A stretch of DNA of 64,000 bases, from NCBI RefSeq assembly GCF_021025955.1, contig NZ_JAJNCL010000013.1, forward strand, positions 1-64,000, given 5' to 3'. The stretch is from Rhodococcus qingshengii (GTDB lineage: Bacteria; Actinomycetota; Actinomycetes; Mycobacteriales; Mycobacteriaceae). The position numbers and the translations under genes are program-made. The notes under the pieces were generated by a model. It was not told where the DNA came from, searched no databases, and saw only the letters and a list, made by a program, of their open reading frames with translations. This document shows, one piece after another, positions 9,228 to 17,732 of this stretch. The stretch's first letter is position 1; every line of letters begins with the position of its first letter.

Positions 9228-10133
9228 ATGAGCGTTCGGAATGCCGAGTACCCGCGTCCGAAGCATTTCCTGGTGCACCTCAGTGACACGCATCTGGTGG
9301 CTCAGGGGGAGTTGTACGACGCCGTGGATGCGTCGACGAGATTGCGGGAAGTGCTCAGCGGGATCGTGGCCTCGGGCGCACGCCCGGATGCACTGATATT
9401 CACCGGCGACCTGACCGACCAGGGACACCCCGACGCATACGCGGAATTGAAAGCCATCGTGGAACCTGTGGCGGCCGAGATCGATGCGCAGGTTGTGTGG
9501 GCGATGGGCAACCACGACGACCGCCCCACCTTCAGATCATTGCTGTTGGGCGAGGACGCCACCGATCATCCCGTCGACAACGTCTACGACCTTGACGGAC
9601 TGCGGGTGATCACCCTGGATTCATCGGTTCCCGGTCACCACTACGGTGAGATCTCGGATCGTCAATTGGATTGGCTACGCACAGAATTGGCGGTGCCGGC
9701 GCCCGACGGAACAATTCTGGCGCTGCATCATCCGCCGGTTCCGTGCATTCAGGATCTCGCGGTCCTGGTGGAGTTGCGCGATCAGTCCCGGTTGGCAGAC
9801 GTATTGCGGGGCAGCGACGTCCGGGCGATTCTTGCTGGGCACCTGCACTATTCGACGACGGCGACGTTTGCCGGTATTCCGGTGTCCGTGGCGTCGTCGA
9901 CGTGTTACACCCAGGACTTGAACGTGGAAGTCGGTGGTCAGCGTGGTCGTGACGGAGCTCAGGGGTGCAATTTGGTGCACGTCTACGACGAGACGATTGT
10001 TCATTCGGTCGTTCCACTCGGCGCGCACGTGACGGTCGGTGAGCCTGTCGACGCGGCCGAGGGAGCCCGGAGGCTCAGCGCTGCCGGTATTCGAATCCTC
10101 GAGAGCGAAAAGGCGGCACGCTCGATCATCTGA
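9228..10133 (+). CDS. cpdA: Class III cyclic-nucleotide phosphodiesterase
   Basis: A 301-residue metallophosphoesterase closely resembling Rv0805, which hydrolyses cyclic nucleotides. The metal-binding motifs are all present: D20 and H22 in LSDTH, D61 in FTGDLTD, N95-H96-D97 in GNHD, the HHPP histidines at 167-168, and H205/H207 in AGHLHY. It is cytoplasmic or envelope-associated in relatives. The next gene but one is a convergent Stealth protein, the same order as Rv0805-Rv0806c in M. tuberculosis. The ATG at 9228 follows a GCGAGAG sequence. It may be regulated through the inverted repeat at 9179-9199. Confidence 0.9.
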   Translation: MSVRNAEYPRPKHFLVHLSDTHLVAQGELYDAVDASTRLREVLSGIVASGARPDALIFTGDLTDQGHPDAYAELKAIVEPVAAEIDAQVVWAMGNHDDRPTFRSLLLGEDATDHPVDNVYDLDGLRVITLDSSVPGHHYGEISDRQLDWLRTELAVPAPDGTILALHHPPVPCIQDLAVLVELRDQSRLADVLRGSDVRAILAGHLHYSTTATFAGIPVSVASSTCYTQDLNVEVGGQRGRDGAQGCNLVHVYDETIVHSVVPLGAHVTVGEPVDAAEGARRLSAAGIRILESEKAARSII

Positions 10134-10175
10134 GGTGGCAGGCGGTTTCCGGTGCGTTGGCGCAGTTCTGGGTGA

Positions 10176-10550
10176 TTGCCGGGCGGTCGCGCAGGGCGCG
10201 CCTTCATTCACCAGGATCGTTTCGAGCCCGTCGCGAAACTGCGCGCGGTAGCCGAGAGCAAGAAGTTGAATCTGCGCGAAGTGGTGATCGATCAGTTCGA
10301 GCGTGGACCGATCGTGGGTACGCCGCAGCAGGTTGCCGAGAAAATCGATTCGTTTGTCGGCAACGACGGTTCGGACGGATTCATCCTCGGGTCGCACCTG
10401 GTACCGACGGGACTCGACGAGTTTGTCGACGACGTGGTGCCGCTGCTGCAGGATCGAGGCCTTCTCCGTAGTGATTACGAAGGAACGACCTTGCGTGACA
10501 ATCTCGGACTACCCATTCCAGCGCAGCGAGAGCATGTGGCAGCACGCTGA
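10176..10550 (+). pseudogene. C-terminal fragment of an NtaA/DszA-family flavin monooxygenase
   Basis: About 115 codons match the C-terminal end of FMN-dependent monooxygenases of the nitrilotriacetate/DszA family (luciferase-like fold): FERGPIVGTPQQVAEKI, GFILGSHLVPTGLDEFV, VVPLLQDRGL and the closing DYEGTTLRDNLGLP. Members are normally about 430-450 residues, so three quarters of the gene, with the flavin site, is missing. The reading frame is closed by a TGA at 10173 just upstream, and the first usable codon is a TTG without a ribosome binding site. It lies between cpdA and cpsY and is probably a remnant left by deletion or recombination. Confidence 0.75.
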
Positions 10551-10562
10551 TCGACCGAAGTG

Positions 10563-10596
10563 GCGAGGGCCCAGCCGAAATCGGCTGGGCCCTCGC
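10563..10596. terminator. Strong bidirectional terminator
   Basis: A perfect 16-base-pair stem (GCGAGGGCCCAGCCGA and its complement) with a 2-base spacer lies 5 bases beyond the end of the cpsY-like gene and 12 bases after the fragment at 10550. Confidence 0.88.
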
Positions 10597-10601
10597 TTCC
10601 G

Positions 10602-12302
10602 CTAGGCTTCCCAGGGAGCAGGGATGGGGTAGTAGCTCTCCAGAAACTCCGTGATCTTGCGTGTGCGAAGTTCCAGATCGATCTCCGGAGCGCTGCCGTC
10701 GTTGAGGCAGAAGAAGTCCATGGAGCGCTTGGCGAGCAGTGAGTCCATGTCGCGCAAACCGGCCTTGACCGTCGTGTCGACGTATTTGACGGCTGCGGAC
10801 TTCTGCACCACCGATCGTCCACTCATGAGCGTGTAGTAGTGGTACAGCGAATTGGTCACCGAGATATTGGAACTCGCGCGGAAGGTGCTTGCTGCAGTTG
10901 CCGCGAAGTCTTCGGCGAACTCGCGTTCCATCTCTGCCATCACGCTCTTACGCAGCGGCGTCGCAGCGTGCTCGAGGTGTCTGGTGGTCATCAGCCCGAA
11001 GCGGTCCTGAAGCAACCGGCGGTTGACGCGTGCCGCATTCTCGAATCCGCTGCGGTCGTTGTCGTTGTGTCCCAAACCGATTCTGGTGTCGGCTTCGATG
11101 AACATGCTGATGCCACCGGGGGAGAAGAACATGTCCGGACCGACCGGGCGGCCGAAGAACATGTCGTCGTTCGAGTAGAGGAAGTGTTCTGCCAGACCTG
11201 GAATATGGTGTAGCTGGCATTCGACAGCTTGAGAATTATGTGTGGGCAACACACTTGGATCGGCGAAGAACTTCTCGCTGGGCATGAACGTTACTCGCGG
11301 ATCGTCGGCAAGCCAGTCCGGACGATCGGAATCGGTCGCGACGAAGATACGCCGGATCCACGGTGCATACATGTGGATGGACCGCAGCGCGTATTTGAGT
11401 TCGTCGATCTGACGGAAACGCGCTTCTGATTCGTCCCCCTCACCGACGATGTAGTTCTGCATCCGCTTGGCGCGCTGAGCCTGAAACTCCTTGGAAGAGC
11501 CGTCGACCCAGGAAAAGACGAGATCGATATCGAAGCTGATGTCGGAGGCATGATCGGCGAACATGTTCTCGATAGTCGGCCAGATTCGGCCGAATCGCTC
11601 GACGGTTCCGCGGACAGCTTCTTCGGGGAGGACGGTACGTCGAGTCAGTGAGTTCTCGACGGGCAGAACGATTTCTTCGTCGGAAATTGACCACAGTTCG
11701 ATTTGAACTCCGATGTTGGCGCCGTAGTTCATGCCGCTTGCGACGTGAACCCTCGGCCGGAACAAACGGAAGATCCGTGACTTGTTGGTCTTCGACAGGG
11801 CGCCGTCCGCAACAAGAAGCGCTGGGCTTTTCTTTGCGTCGACGGTTTTGGAATAGAAGGGTGCGTTGGTGCATCCCTCGACTAGCGCCTGCCGCAGGTT
11901 CTTGCGCTCGGTCCAGCTGATCGCGATGACAGGGCGCTCGTCGTTTCCGCGTACGAGTAGGTACTCGATTCCTGCGGCGTCGAGAATGTCGCGGATGAAC
12001 AGCAGATCTTCGACCATCGCTTCGAGCGGCGTGGTGGTCGTGATCGCGAGGGCAAATCGATTCTTGAATCGGACGGTCTCGGGTAGTTCACCCATCCGTG
12101 CACGTGACGCGGCCGACGCCGGTTCCACGGGATTGGGGCTGTCCTGCTCCGGGGGTACGAAGTAGATGTCGTGCGGAGCGGGAGATTCTGTAATGGGATG
12201 CCTTCCGATTCTGATCCAGCTGTGTATCTGTCGCCGCTGGCGCTGCGAGAGCGCCGGCGGCGGCGAGCTCAGTCTATGCTGTCGGCGCCGAAAGTCGGAC
12301 AT
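10602..12302 (-). CDS. cpsY: Stealth-family sugar-phosphate transferase (CpsY-like)
   Basis: A 566-residue protein with the conserved Stealth regions: CR1 FDIDLVFSWVDG (about 257-268), CR2 with IDELKYALRSI and APWIRRIF (about 299-320), CR3 with HNSQAVECQLH and YSNDDMFFGRPV (about 355-387), and a C-terminal CR4-like part. Stealth proteins transfer hexose-1-phosphates in capsule or surface polysaccharide synthesis; the sugar here is not known. Convergent with cpdA, as in mycobacteria. I place the start at ATG 12302 (MSDFRRRQ), because the open frame further upstream overlaps the neighbouring plus-strand gene and is low-complexity Ser/Ala/Pro. The first 70 residues carry no recognisable domain. 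Confidence 0.85.
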   Translation of the reverse strand: MSDFRRRQHRLSSPPPALSQRQRRQIHSWIRIGRHPITESPAPHDIYFVPPEQDSPNPVEPASAASRARMGELPETVRFKNRFALAITTTTPLEAMVEDLLFIRDILDAAGIEYLLVRGNDERPVIAISWTERKNLRQALVEGCTNAPFYSKTVDAKKSPALLVADGALSKTNKSRIFRLFRPRVHVASGMNYGANIGVQIELWSISDEEIVLPVENSLTRRTVLPEEAVRGTVERFGRIWPTIENMFADHASDISFDIDLVFSWVDGSSKEFQAQRAKRMQNYIVGEGDESEARFRQIDELKYALRSIHMYAPWIRRIFVATDSDRPDWLADDPRVTFMPSEKFFADPSVLPTHNSQAVECQLHHIPGLAEHFLYSNDDMFFGRPVGPDMFFSPGGISMFIEADTRIGLGHNDNDRSGFENAARVNRRLLQDRFGLMTTRHLEHAATPLRKSVMAEMEREFAEDFAATAASTFRASSNISVTNSLYHYYTLMSGRSVVQKSAAVKYVDTTVKAGLRDMDSLLAKRSMDFFCLNDGSAPEIDLELRTRKITEFLESYYPIPAPWEA

Positions 12303-12376
12303 GAGTGACGGGGATGGGTAGGGCGGGGCGAGTCGGGTACCCCGAGGACCGAAGCGAGAGTGAAGGAGGAGAACCG

Positions 12377-12609
12377 ATGCGTGTGAAGCGATGGTCGGAA
12401 CAGGTGCGATGGCTGTTGCGCTGGCCGCCGGCCCAGTTGCCACAGCTTCTGCGGAAGGCGCCGAGACGGCGGGGTCGGAGGGTTCACCGGAGATGCTGAC
12501 CTGCGAGGTTGTCTTCGATGCACTGGAAGACATGAGCCCGGAATGGACGGAAGAGGGGATCGATCAGGTTGAAGACTGGTGCGAGGCGATCACCGGCGAA
12601 GAAGACTGA
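12377..12609 (+). CDS. Small secreted protein with a probable frame break in its signal peptide
   Basis: The clearly coding frame (from 12391) gives a hydrophobic signal core GTGAMAVALAAGPVATASA followed by an acidic mature part with two cysteines (LTCEVVFDALEDM, EDWCEAITG). In that frame the only start is ATG 12391, 20 bases from AAGGAGGA and without a positive N-region. The well-spaced ATG at 12377 opens MRVK in another frame. One extra base near 12386-12388 would join them into MRVKAMVGTGAMAVALAAG, a textbook signal peptide. This is either a sequencing error or a real one-base deletion. The mature product would be about 47 residues, unknown function, exported if repaired. Confidence 0.6.
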
Positions 12610-12612
12610 GCG

Positions 12613-13038
12613 TCAGCCGCGCGAGATCACTCGTCGCGACAGTCGCCACCGCCCGCCCTCGAGTTCGAATTCGTCGGCGTAGCTCCCGACGCCGCTGAGC
12701 TTGGGAGTTGTCGTCGTGTCGACGTAGAACGTCCACACCGCATCCGCGCGGGCGGTAGTTTCCGAGGTCACGTCCACGGCGATCGCCGTGGTGACGTGAC
12801 GTGTGAATGTGCCCGGGCCTTGTATCCCGGCGGCTCGACGCTCGACTACTCCAGCAGCAATTTCTGCGCGGCCACGTCGTACCTGTGCGGGGATACCGCG
12901 ATCGGGATTGGCGGGCATGTTCCATTCGGCCTCGCGGGTGAACTGCTCCACGTAATCCTCGACCGAGCCGGTATCGGCAAGATGCGCGATGCGAGCGAGC
13001 GTTGAACGAATTTGTTCGGCAGGGCCCTCGGGTTGCAT
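12613..13038 (-). CDS. SnoaL/NTF2-like fold protein
   Basis: A 141-residue protein with the alpha+beta-barrel pattern of NTF2-like proteins: an N-terminal helix (EQIRSTLARIAHLADTGSVEDYV), QFTREAEWNMP, then three strands ending with FELEGGRWRLSRRVISR. Such proteins are polyketide cyclases, isomerases, dehydratases or ligand binders, and the active-site residues do not assign one here. The ATG at 13038 is preceded by GGAGG at good spacing; longer upstream frames lack this. It is divergent from the TauD-like dioxygenase, which might hint at a shared pathway, but nothing in the sequence proves it. Confidence 0.75.
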   Translation of the reverse strand: MQPEGPAEQIRSTLARIAHLADTGSVEDYVEQFTREAEWNMPANPDRGIPAQVRRGRAEIAAGVVERRAAGIQGPGTFTRHVTTAIAVDVTSETTARADAVWTFYVDTTTTPKLSGVGSYADEFELEGGRWRLSRRVISRG

Positions 13039-13272
13039 GCTGTCCTCCGTAGACGTGGGTGCGGCAGATCGCACGCTACAGCTCATGACGACAACGACGA
13101 CGGCGTCGTCCCATTGAGCGGCAATATTCTCCAACGACGGAGCGGCGAACTTTGAGATCACCTCGAGTTCAACCGTATTCGAGCCCGCAGCGTAAATGAT
13201 TGAGTGTTCACAGTAGGCAGCGCCGTGACGACTGCCGTGCCCGTAGGCTTGACCGACTCACAGGAGATCGCC

Positions 13273-14247
13273 ATGTCCGTCACCGAACTCGAACGTGTCA
13301 CCCAGACCCCGGAGCAGATCTACGCTGCCGGCGGAATCACCGTCCACAAAGTAGGCGAGCTGATCGGCGCCCGCATCGACGGCGTCCATCTCTCCGGGGA
13401 CTTGTCCGAAGAGACCGCCTACGCGATCAACTATGCGCTGGCAGCGCACAAGGTTGTGTTCTTCCGTGGGCAGCAGCATCTCGACGACACGTCGCAGTAC
13501 GAATTCGCCGGAACCCTCGGCACCCAGACCACCCCGCACCCGACGGTGAAGTCCAGGGGCGACAAGCTGTTGGTGCTCGACCGTGCCGCCAACAGTTGGC
13601 ATACGGACGTGACGTTCGTCGACCGCATCCCGAAAGCCTCGATTCTGCGAGCGACGACCATTCCCGAGTACGGCGGAGCGACCACGTGGGCGTCGACAAC
13701 CGCTGCGTACGACCAACTGCCGCCTTCGCTCAAGGTCTTGGTCGAGAATTTGCGGGCCGTTCACACCAATGCCTACGACTATGCCGAGGTTGTCGATCAG
13801 GCGAACCAGGTAGACGCGCAGCGCCAGGCCTACTACGCCGAATTCGCCCGTGAGATCTACGAGACCGAACACCCGGTGGTGCGTATCCATCCGGCAACGG
13901 GGGAGAAGACCCTTCTACTCGGTCACTTCTTCAAGGAGTTCGTCGGGCTCAAGCCGTCGGAGTCGGTCGCTCTCTACCAGATCCTGCAGGCACGAATCAT
14001 CAAGTTGGAAAACACTGTTCGATGGAACTGGTCGGCCGGCGACCTGGCGATCTGGGACAACCAGGCGACTCAGCATTACGGTATCGCCGACTACGGGACT
14101 CAGGCACGCAGTGTGCACCGAGTGACATTGGCCGGCGACGTCCCCGTCGACGTTCACGGCGAGCCGAGTCGAATCCTCCAGGGCGACGCCGCTGAGTATT
14201 CGATCATCGCGGACATCGATCGGCTTCCCGGCTTCGCCGTCAACTGA
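13273..14247 (+). CDS. TauD/TfdA-family 2-oxoglutarate-dependent dioxygenase
   Basis: A 324-residue non-haem Fe(II) enzyme. The facial triad is visible: H110 and D112 in SWHTDVTF and the distal histidine in NQATQHYG; the 2-oxoglutarate-binding arginine follows in SVHRVTL. The [13 protein letters not shown] block is typical of taurine and alkylsulfate dioxygenases (TauD, AtsK), which release sulfite or sulfate from organosulfur compounds for use as a sulfur source. Substrate choice is not readable. AGGAG precedes ATG 13273; an in-frame GTG at 13225 is a weaker alternative. No sulfonate transporter is adjacent. Confidence 0.88.
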   Translation: MSVTELERVTQTPEQIYAAGGITVHKVGELIGARIDGVHLSGDLSEETAYAINYALAAHKVVFFRGQQHLDDTSQYEFAGTLGTQTTPHPTVKSRGDKLLVLDRAANSWHTDVTFVDRIPKASILRATTIPEYGGATTWASTTAAYDQLPPSLKVLVENLRAVHTNAYDYAEVVDQANQVDAQRQAYYAEFAREIYETEHPVVRIHPATGEKTLLLGHFFKEFVGLKPSESVALYQILQARIIKLENTVRWNWSAGDLAIWDNQATQHYGIADYGTQARSVHRVTLAGDVPVDVHGEPSRILQGDAAEYSIIADIDRLPGFAVN

Positions 14248-14332
14248 TCAATCTGGGCGTTTCCAGATCCGGCGGCCGTTCGCATCAGTTCCCGTCTCGG
14301 CTTCGGGATGTGTTCGGCCGCCGCCGACAACG

Positions 14333-16126
14333 TCAGGCTTTGACCACCTTGCGCCCCAGCAGCGATGCAACCAATCCGTCGACGAAGGTCGCCTGACGGC
14401 CGAGAGGATCGGAGTCAGCCGGCGCGACGCTGCCGATCGAAATCGATCTCGTCAGGCCGGTCTCGCTGATGAATTCGGCGGCGAGGTGCGCTTCTCGGAA
14501 TGTGAGGCCGCCCAGATGTGTCGTGTCGTCGACTCCGAGAACACGTCCGTCGATGATGTCCATGTCGAAGTGGACGTGGACACCGTTCACACCCTGTCCC
14601 GCCGCGGCGAGAACGCGAGGCATCAAGGCCGCCATGCCATGGCGATCGATCTCGTCGATCGTCACCAGCAATACCCCGTACTCGTCGAGTGAGCGCTTGT
14701 GATCGACCGTTGCGTTCTTGACCCCCACCAGGACGGTGTTCTCCAAACTGGGGCCATGCAGATCCGCCGCCGACGACAGCAATTGTTCGATATCGCCGTG
14801 GGAGGCGAAAATGATTGCACCCAAATCGGTTCCGGGTTCGGTGGCGATCGGAATTCTGGTGTTCTGCCAGGCCTCGGCAGTGAGCCACAGCGGCAGCGTC
14901 GTGAGGTCTGCGGCCGCGTTCTCACCTTGGATACAGCTGAAACCGATTCCGGACATGTCTTCGCGTAGACCGTGGTCGAGGAGATGGCTTGCCAGGCCGG
15001 TAGTTTCGAGGTCGATCAATTCGACGGTCGCATGTGCATCGATCGGTTCGGTGCCCAGAACGTAGCGTTTTTCGACGTAGGGCGATGTCATCGCCATCAA
15101 GAGCGCGCCGTAATCGATCGTGAAGTCGACCGTGCCACCCAGTCGGTATTCGTCACCTGCTTCTCCGGCGTCGACGAGGAGGTGATCGCTGCTGGCGCTG
15201 ATCACCTTCAATCGCGGATCGATCGGGGTCAAGCCTTCCGGCGAGATGTCTTCGCGGCCGATGGACAAGATCAGGCGTCGGCTCGGCTTGTCCTCGTTGT
15301 CGAAGACGGGGCGTCGGCCGAATGCGTCTTCCCCTGAGACTCCATACGGCCGCGACGGCTTGACCTTGGCCTCGATGATGTCCGCGGTGAGAGTGAAGGC
15401 ATCGTTGTTCAGCAGTTCGTACAGTCCGGGGGGAGTAGGTGATTCGGCCAGAACGATGCTGGCGCCCAAACGCAGATGGTTGATCCCCTCGGGCATTGTG
15501 CCCGTCTCGAGTAGTGGCAGCGAGAACGTATTGCCTCCGGAAACGATCGGCAGTTCGATCGAGAACCGCTTCGTGATTTCGTCGGCTAGATAGACCAGAT
15601 TCGACAGGTTGTCGACGGTCGGCTGGATGCCGCCGACGCACGCGAGATTCGCGCCGATTCCGATCAGTCTGATGCCCTCGATGGGAAGGATTTCGGCGAC
15701 TACGTCCAACGCCTCCGCCGGCAGGATTCCTTCGCGGAGATCTCCGAGGTCGATCATCAGCACGATGTCGTGGACGACTCCTCGCGCCCGTGCTGCTCTG
15801 CCCAGAGCAACAATCGTCGTCAACTCGGAGTTGAGGCTGATGTCCGCGTAGCGGATCGTGTCGTCGATCTCGTTCAGCGACGGTGCACGGATCAGCATCA
15901 GGGGAACGGTGATGCCGTCGCGGCGAATGCGGGCCAGGTTGTCCAGGCGGGAGTCGGCGATCTGCGCGACGCCGCCGCGGACCATTGCTCGTGCCACTTT
16001 GGGGGAGCCGCACGTAGATTTGCTGACGCCGGCCACCGAAATGCCGTGAGCGCTGGACGCCTCGACGAGGACGCGCGCATTCTGTTCGATACGACGCAGG
16101 TCGACGGTGATGGTCGGTCCGGTCAT
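14333..16126 (-). CDS. Fusion of ornithine-racemase-type PLP domain and arginase-like domain
   Basis: A 597-residue two-domain protein. Residues 1-370 are a PLP-dependent racemase of the Orr/YhfX group: K36 in AGVSKSTCG is the likely Schiff-base lysine, then ADSRLDNL, ISLNSEL, MIDLGDLREGI, GIGANLACVGGIQPT, SGGNTFSLP, GINHLRLGASI and LSIGREDISPEGL. Residues 390-597 resemble arginase/agmatinase: ASHGDI (441-446), LHG (456-458), FDMDIID (520-526) and GGLTFREAH (539-547). By-eye alignment suggests that H443, D445, D521 and D523 keep manganese-ligand positions, while the GGDH histidine (N403), the first Asp of DAHxD (A441) and the ExNP glutamate are lost, so urea-releasing activity is doubtful. 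Divergent from an amino-acid permease, which suggests work on a basic amino acid. Confidence 0.85.
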   Translation of the reverse strand: MTGPTITVDLRRIEQNARVLVEASSAHGISVAGVSKSTCGSPKVARAMVRGGVAQIADSRLDNLARIRRDGITVPLMLIRAPSLNEIDDTIRYADISLNSELTTIVALGRAARARGVVHDIVLMIDLGDLREGILPAEALDVVAEILPIEGIRLIGIGANLACVGGIQPTVDNLSNLVYLADEITKRFSIELPIVSGGNTFSLPLLETGTMPEGINHLRLGASIVLAESPTPPGLYELLNNDAFTLTADIIEAKVKPSRPYGVSGEDAFGRRPVFDNEDKPSRRLILSIGREDISPEGLTPIDPRLKVISASSDHLLVDAGEAGDEYRLGGTVDFTIDYGALLMAMTSPYVEKRYVLGTEPIDAHATVELIDLETTGLASHLLDHGLREDMSGIGFSCIQGENAAADLTTLPLWLTAEAWQNTRIPIATEPGTDLGAIIFASHGDIEQLLSSAADLHGPSLENTVLVGVKNATVDHKRSLDEYGVLLVTIDEIDRHGMAALMPRVLAAAGQGVNGVHVHFDMDIIDGRVLGVDDTTHLGGLTFREAHLAAEFISETGLTRSISIGSVAPADSDPLGRQATFVDGLVASLLGRKVVKA

Positions 16127-16210
16127 GATCTCCCCGTTTTCTCCGAAGGCGGTTCACGATCCGGGCATTTCGGACCGGACGGTTGGCGTGAGCTGGACAA
16201 CTTTGCTCCA

Positions 16211-16257
16211 ACTGTTGTGTCGTAGGACACTTACGTGCAGTATGAGGATACAACAGT
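16211..16257. promoter_or_regulatory. Candidate operator in the racemase/permease divergent promoter
   Basis: ACTGTTGTGTC (16211-16221) and GATACAACAGT (16247-16257) form an 11-base inverted repeat with one mismatch. Inside it, GTGTC-GTAG-GACAC (16217-16230) is a second, perfect small dyad. The site lies midway in the 160-base gap, so one regulator could control both directions. Confidence 0.5.
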
Positions 16258-16286
16258 TTCCTACCAGGCACTCTAGAGGAGCGTCG

Positions 16287-17732
16287 ATGGCTACTCTCGT
16301 CAAACACGTACTTCGGCGCAAGCCGGCTTTGCAGATAGACCAGGAGACCGGCGCAGATACCAACGGCGGCGAGCTGACCCGCAGTATCGGTTTAGCGCAG
16401 TTGTCCATGTTCGGCATCGGCGCCACGATCGGCACCGGTATCTTCTTCGTCCTCTCGCAGGCAGTCCCGGTTGCGGGTCCGGCAGTGATCATCTCCTTCG
16501 TTGTTGCCGGTGTCGTCGCGGGACTCACGGCGATTTGTTACGCGGAGTTGGCCGGAGCTGTCCCGGCGTCGGGCTCGTCGTATTCCTACGCTTACGCGAC
16601 GCTCGGAGAGCTTCCGGCCATGGCCGTCGGAGCGTGTCTGCTTCTCGAGTACGGAGTATCTGCCGCGGCGGTGTCCGTCGGATGGTCGCAATATTTGAAC
16701 CAGCTACTGGGCAACCTCTTCGGGTTCCAGATCCCCGATGTGCTGTCACAAGCGCCGGAGCAGGGCGGCATCATCAATCTTCCCGCAGTGATCTTGGTGT
16801 GCCTGTGCGGCGTTCTGCTCATCCGCGGCGCCAGTGAATCAGCCAAGGCCAACGCCATCATGGTCTCGATCAAACTCGCGATTCTGTTGCTCTTCATCGT
16901 GGTCGGCATCGGCGGATGGAACAGCAATCACTTCGCCGACTTCGCACCGTTCGGATTCAGCGGCGTCATGTCCGCCGCCGGAATCATCTTCTTCTCCTAC
17001 ATCGGCCTCGACGCCGTGTCCACCGCTGGCGAAGAAGTGAAGAACCCCCGTCGCAATCTCCCCCTCGCGATCCTCATTGCACTTGTGTCCGTCACCGCGA
17101 TCTACATCGCCGTTGTCGCCGTCGCGATCGGTGCACAGGATTCTGCATCGTTCGAAGGTCAGGAAGCCGGACTGTCCGCCATCCTCGAACAGGTGACCGG
17201 ATCAACCTGGCCGGGAACACTTCTGGCCGCCGGCGCGGTGATCTCGATCTGCAGCGTCACGCTCGTGGTCATCTACGGTCAGACCCGCATCTTGTTTGCG
17301 ATGTCACGCGACGGCATGATTCCGTCGATCTTCCACAAGGTGAATCCGCGGACTCTGACGCCGGTGCCCAACACCATCATCGTCTGTGTTGTCATCAGCA
17401 TTCTGGCCGGTTTCATTCCCATCAATTTCCTCGCCGAAATGACCAGCATCGGAACCCTGGTGGCCTTCCTCGTGGTTTCGGTCGGGGTCATCATCCTGCG
17501 GCGCAGTGACCCGGACCTGCCGCGCAGCTTCAAAGTTCCCGGCTATCCGGTGACACCGATCCTCTCGATCCTGGGTTGCCTGTGGATCATCAAGGACCTC
17601 CGAACCGTCACGATCTACGTGTTCCTCGTGTGGGTGACCGTCGCGATCATCTGGTATTTCGCTTACGGTATGAAGCACTCGCGCCTCGGTGCGAAGAACC
17701 GCGCCGAGTTGGGATCGGAGTCCGAGTCATGA
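16287..17732 (+). CDS. APC-family amino-acid permease (cationic amino-acid transporter type)
   Basis: A 481-residue membrane protein with about 12 transmembrane helices. The first helix has the APC signature (GIGATIGTGIFFVL), followed by CYAELAGAVPASGSSYSYAYATLGE, and FFSYIGLDAVSTAGEEVKNP in the middle, which is typical of the CAT subfamily that carries arginine, lysine or ornithine. GAGGAG precedes ATG 16287. It is divergent from the racemase-arginase fusion and overlaps the following stress protein by four bases (ATGA), so those two are translationally coupled. A role in taking up the substrate of the fusion enzyme is inference from context. Confidence 0.88.
   Translation: MATLVKHVLRRKPALQIDQETGADTNGGELTRSIGLAQLSMFGIGATIGTGIFFVLSQAVPVAGPAVIISFVVAGVVAGLTAICYAELAGAVPASGSSYSYAYATLGELPAMAVGACLLLEYGVSAAAVSVGWSQYLNQLLGNLFGFQIPDVLSQAPEQGGIINLPAVILVCLCGVLLIRGASESAKANAIMVSIKLAILLLFIVVGIGGWNSNHFADFAPFGFSGVMSAAGIIFFSYIGLDAVSTAGEEVKNPRRNLPLAILIALVSVTAIYIAVVAVAIGAQDSASFEGQEAGLSAILEQVTGSTWPGTLLAAGAVISICSVTLVVIYGQTRILFAMSRDGMIPSIFHKVNPRTLTPVPNTIIVCVVISILAGFIPINFLAEMTSIGTLVAFLVVSVGVIILRRSDPDLPRSFKVPGYPVTPILSILGCLWIIKDLRTVTIYVFLVWVTVAIIWYFAYGMKHSRLGAKNRAELGSESES

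Noticed and set aside
12303-12533. N-terminal extension of the Stealth protein
   Set aside because: It would overlap the signal-peptide gene on the other strand and consists of Ser/Ala/Pro-rich residues absent from the family.
14270-14323. CGGCGGCCG and CGGCCGCCG arms as a terminator between the dioxygenase and racemase genes
   Set aside because: The arms match, but they enclose 36 bases and GC-only words of this kind are common by chance here, so I did not call it.
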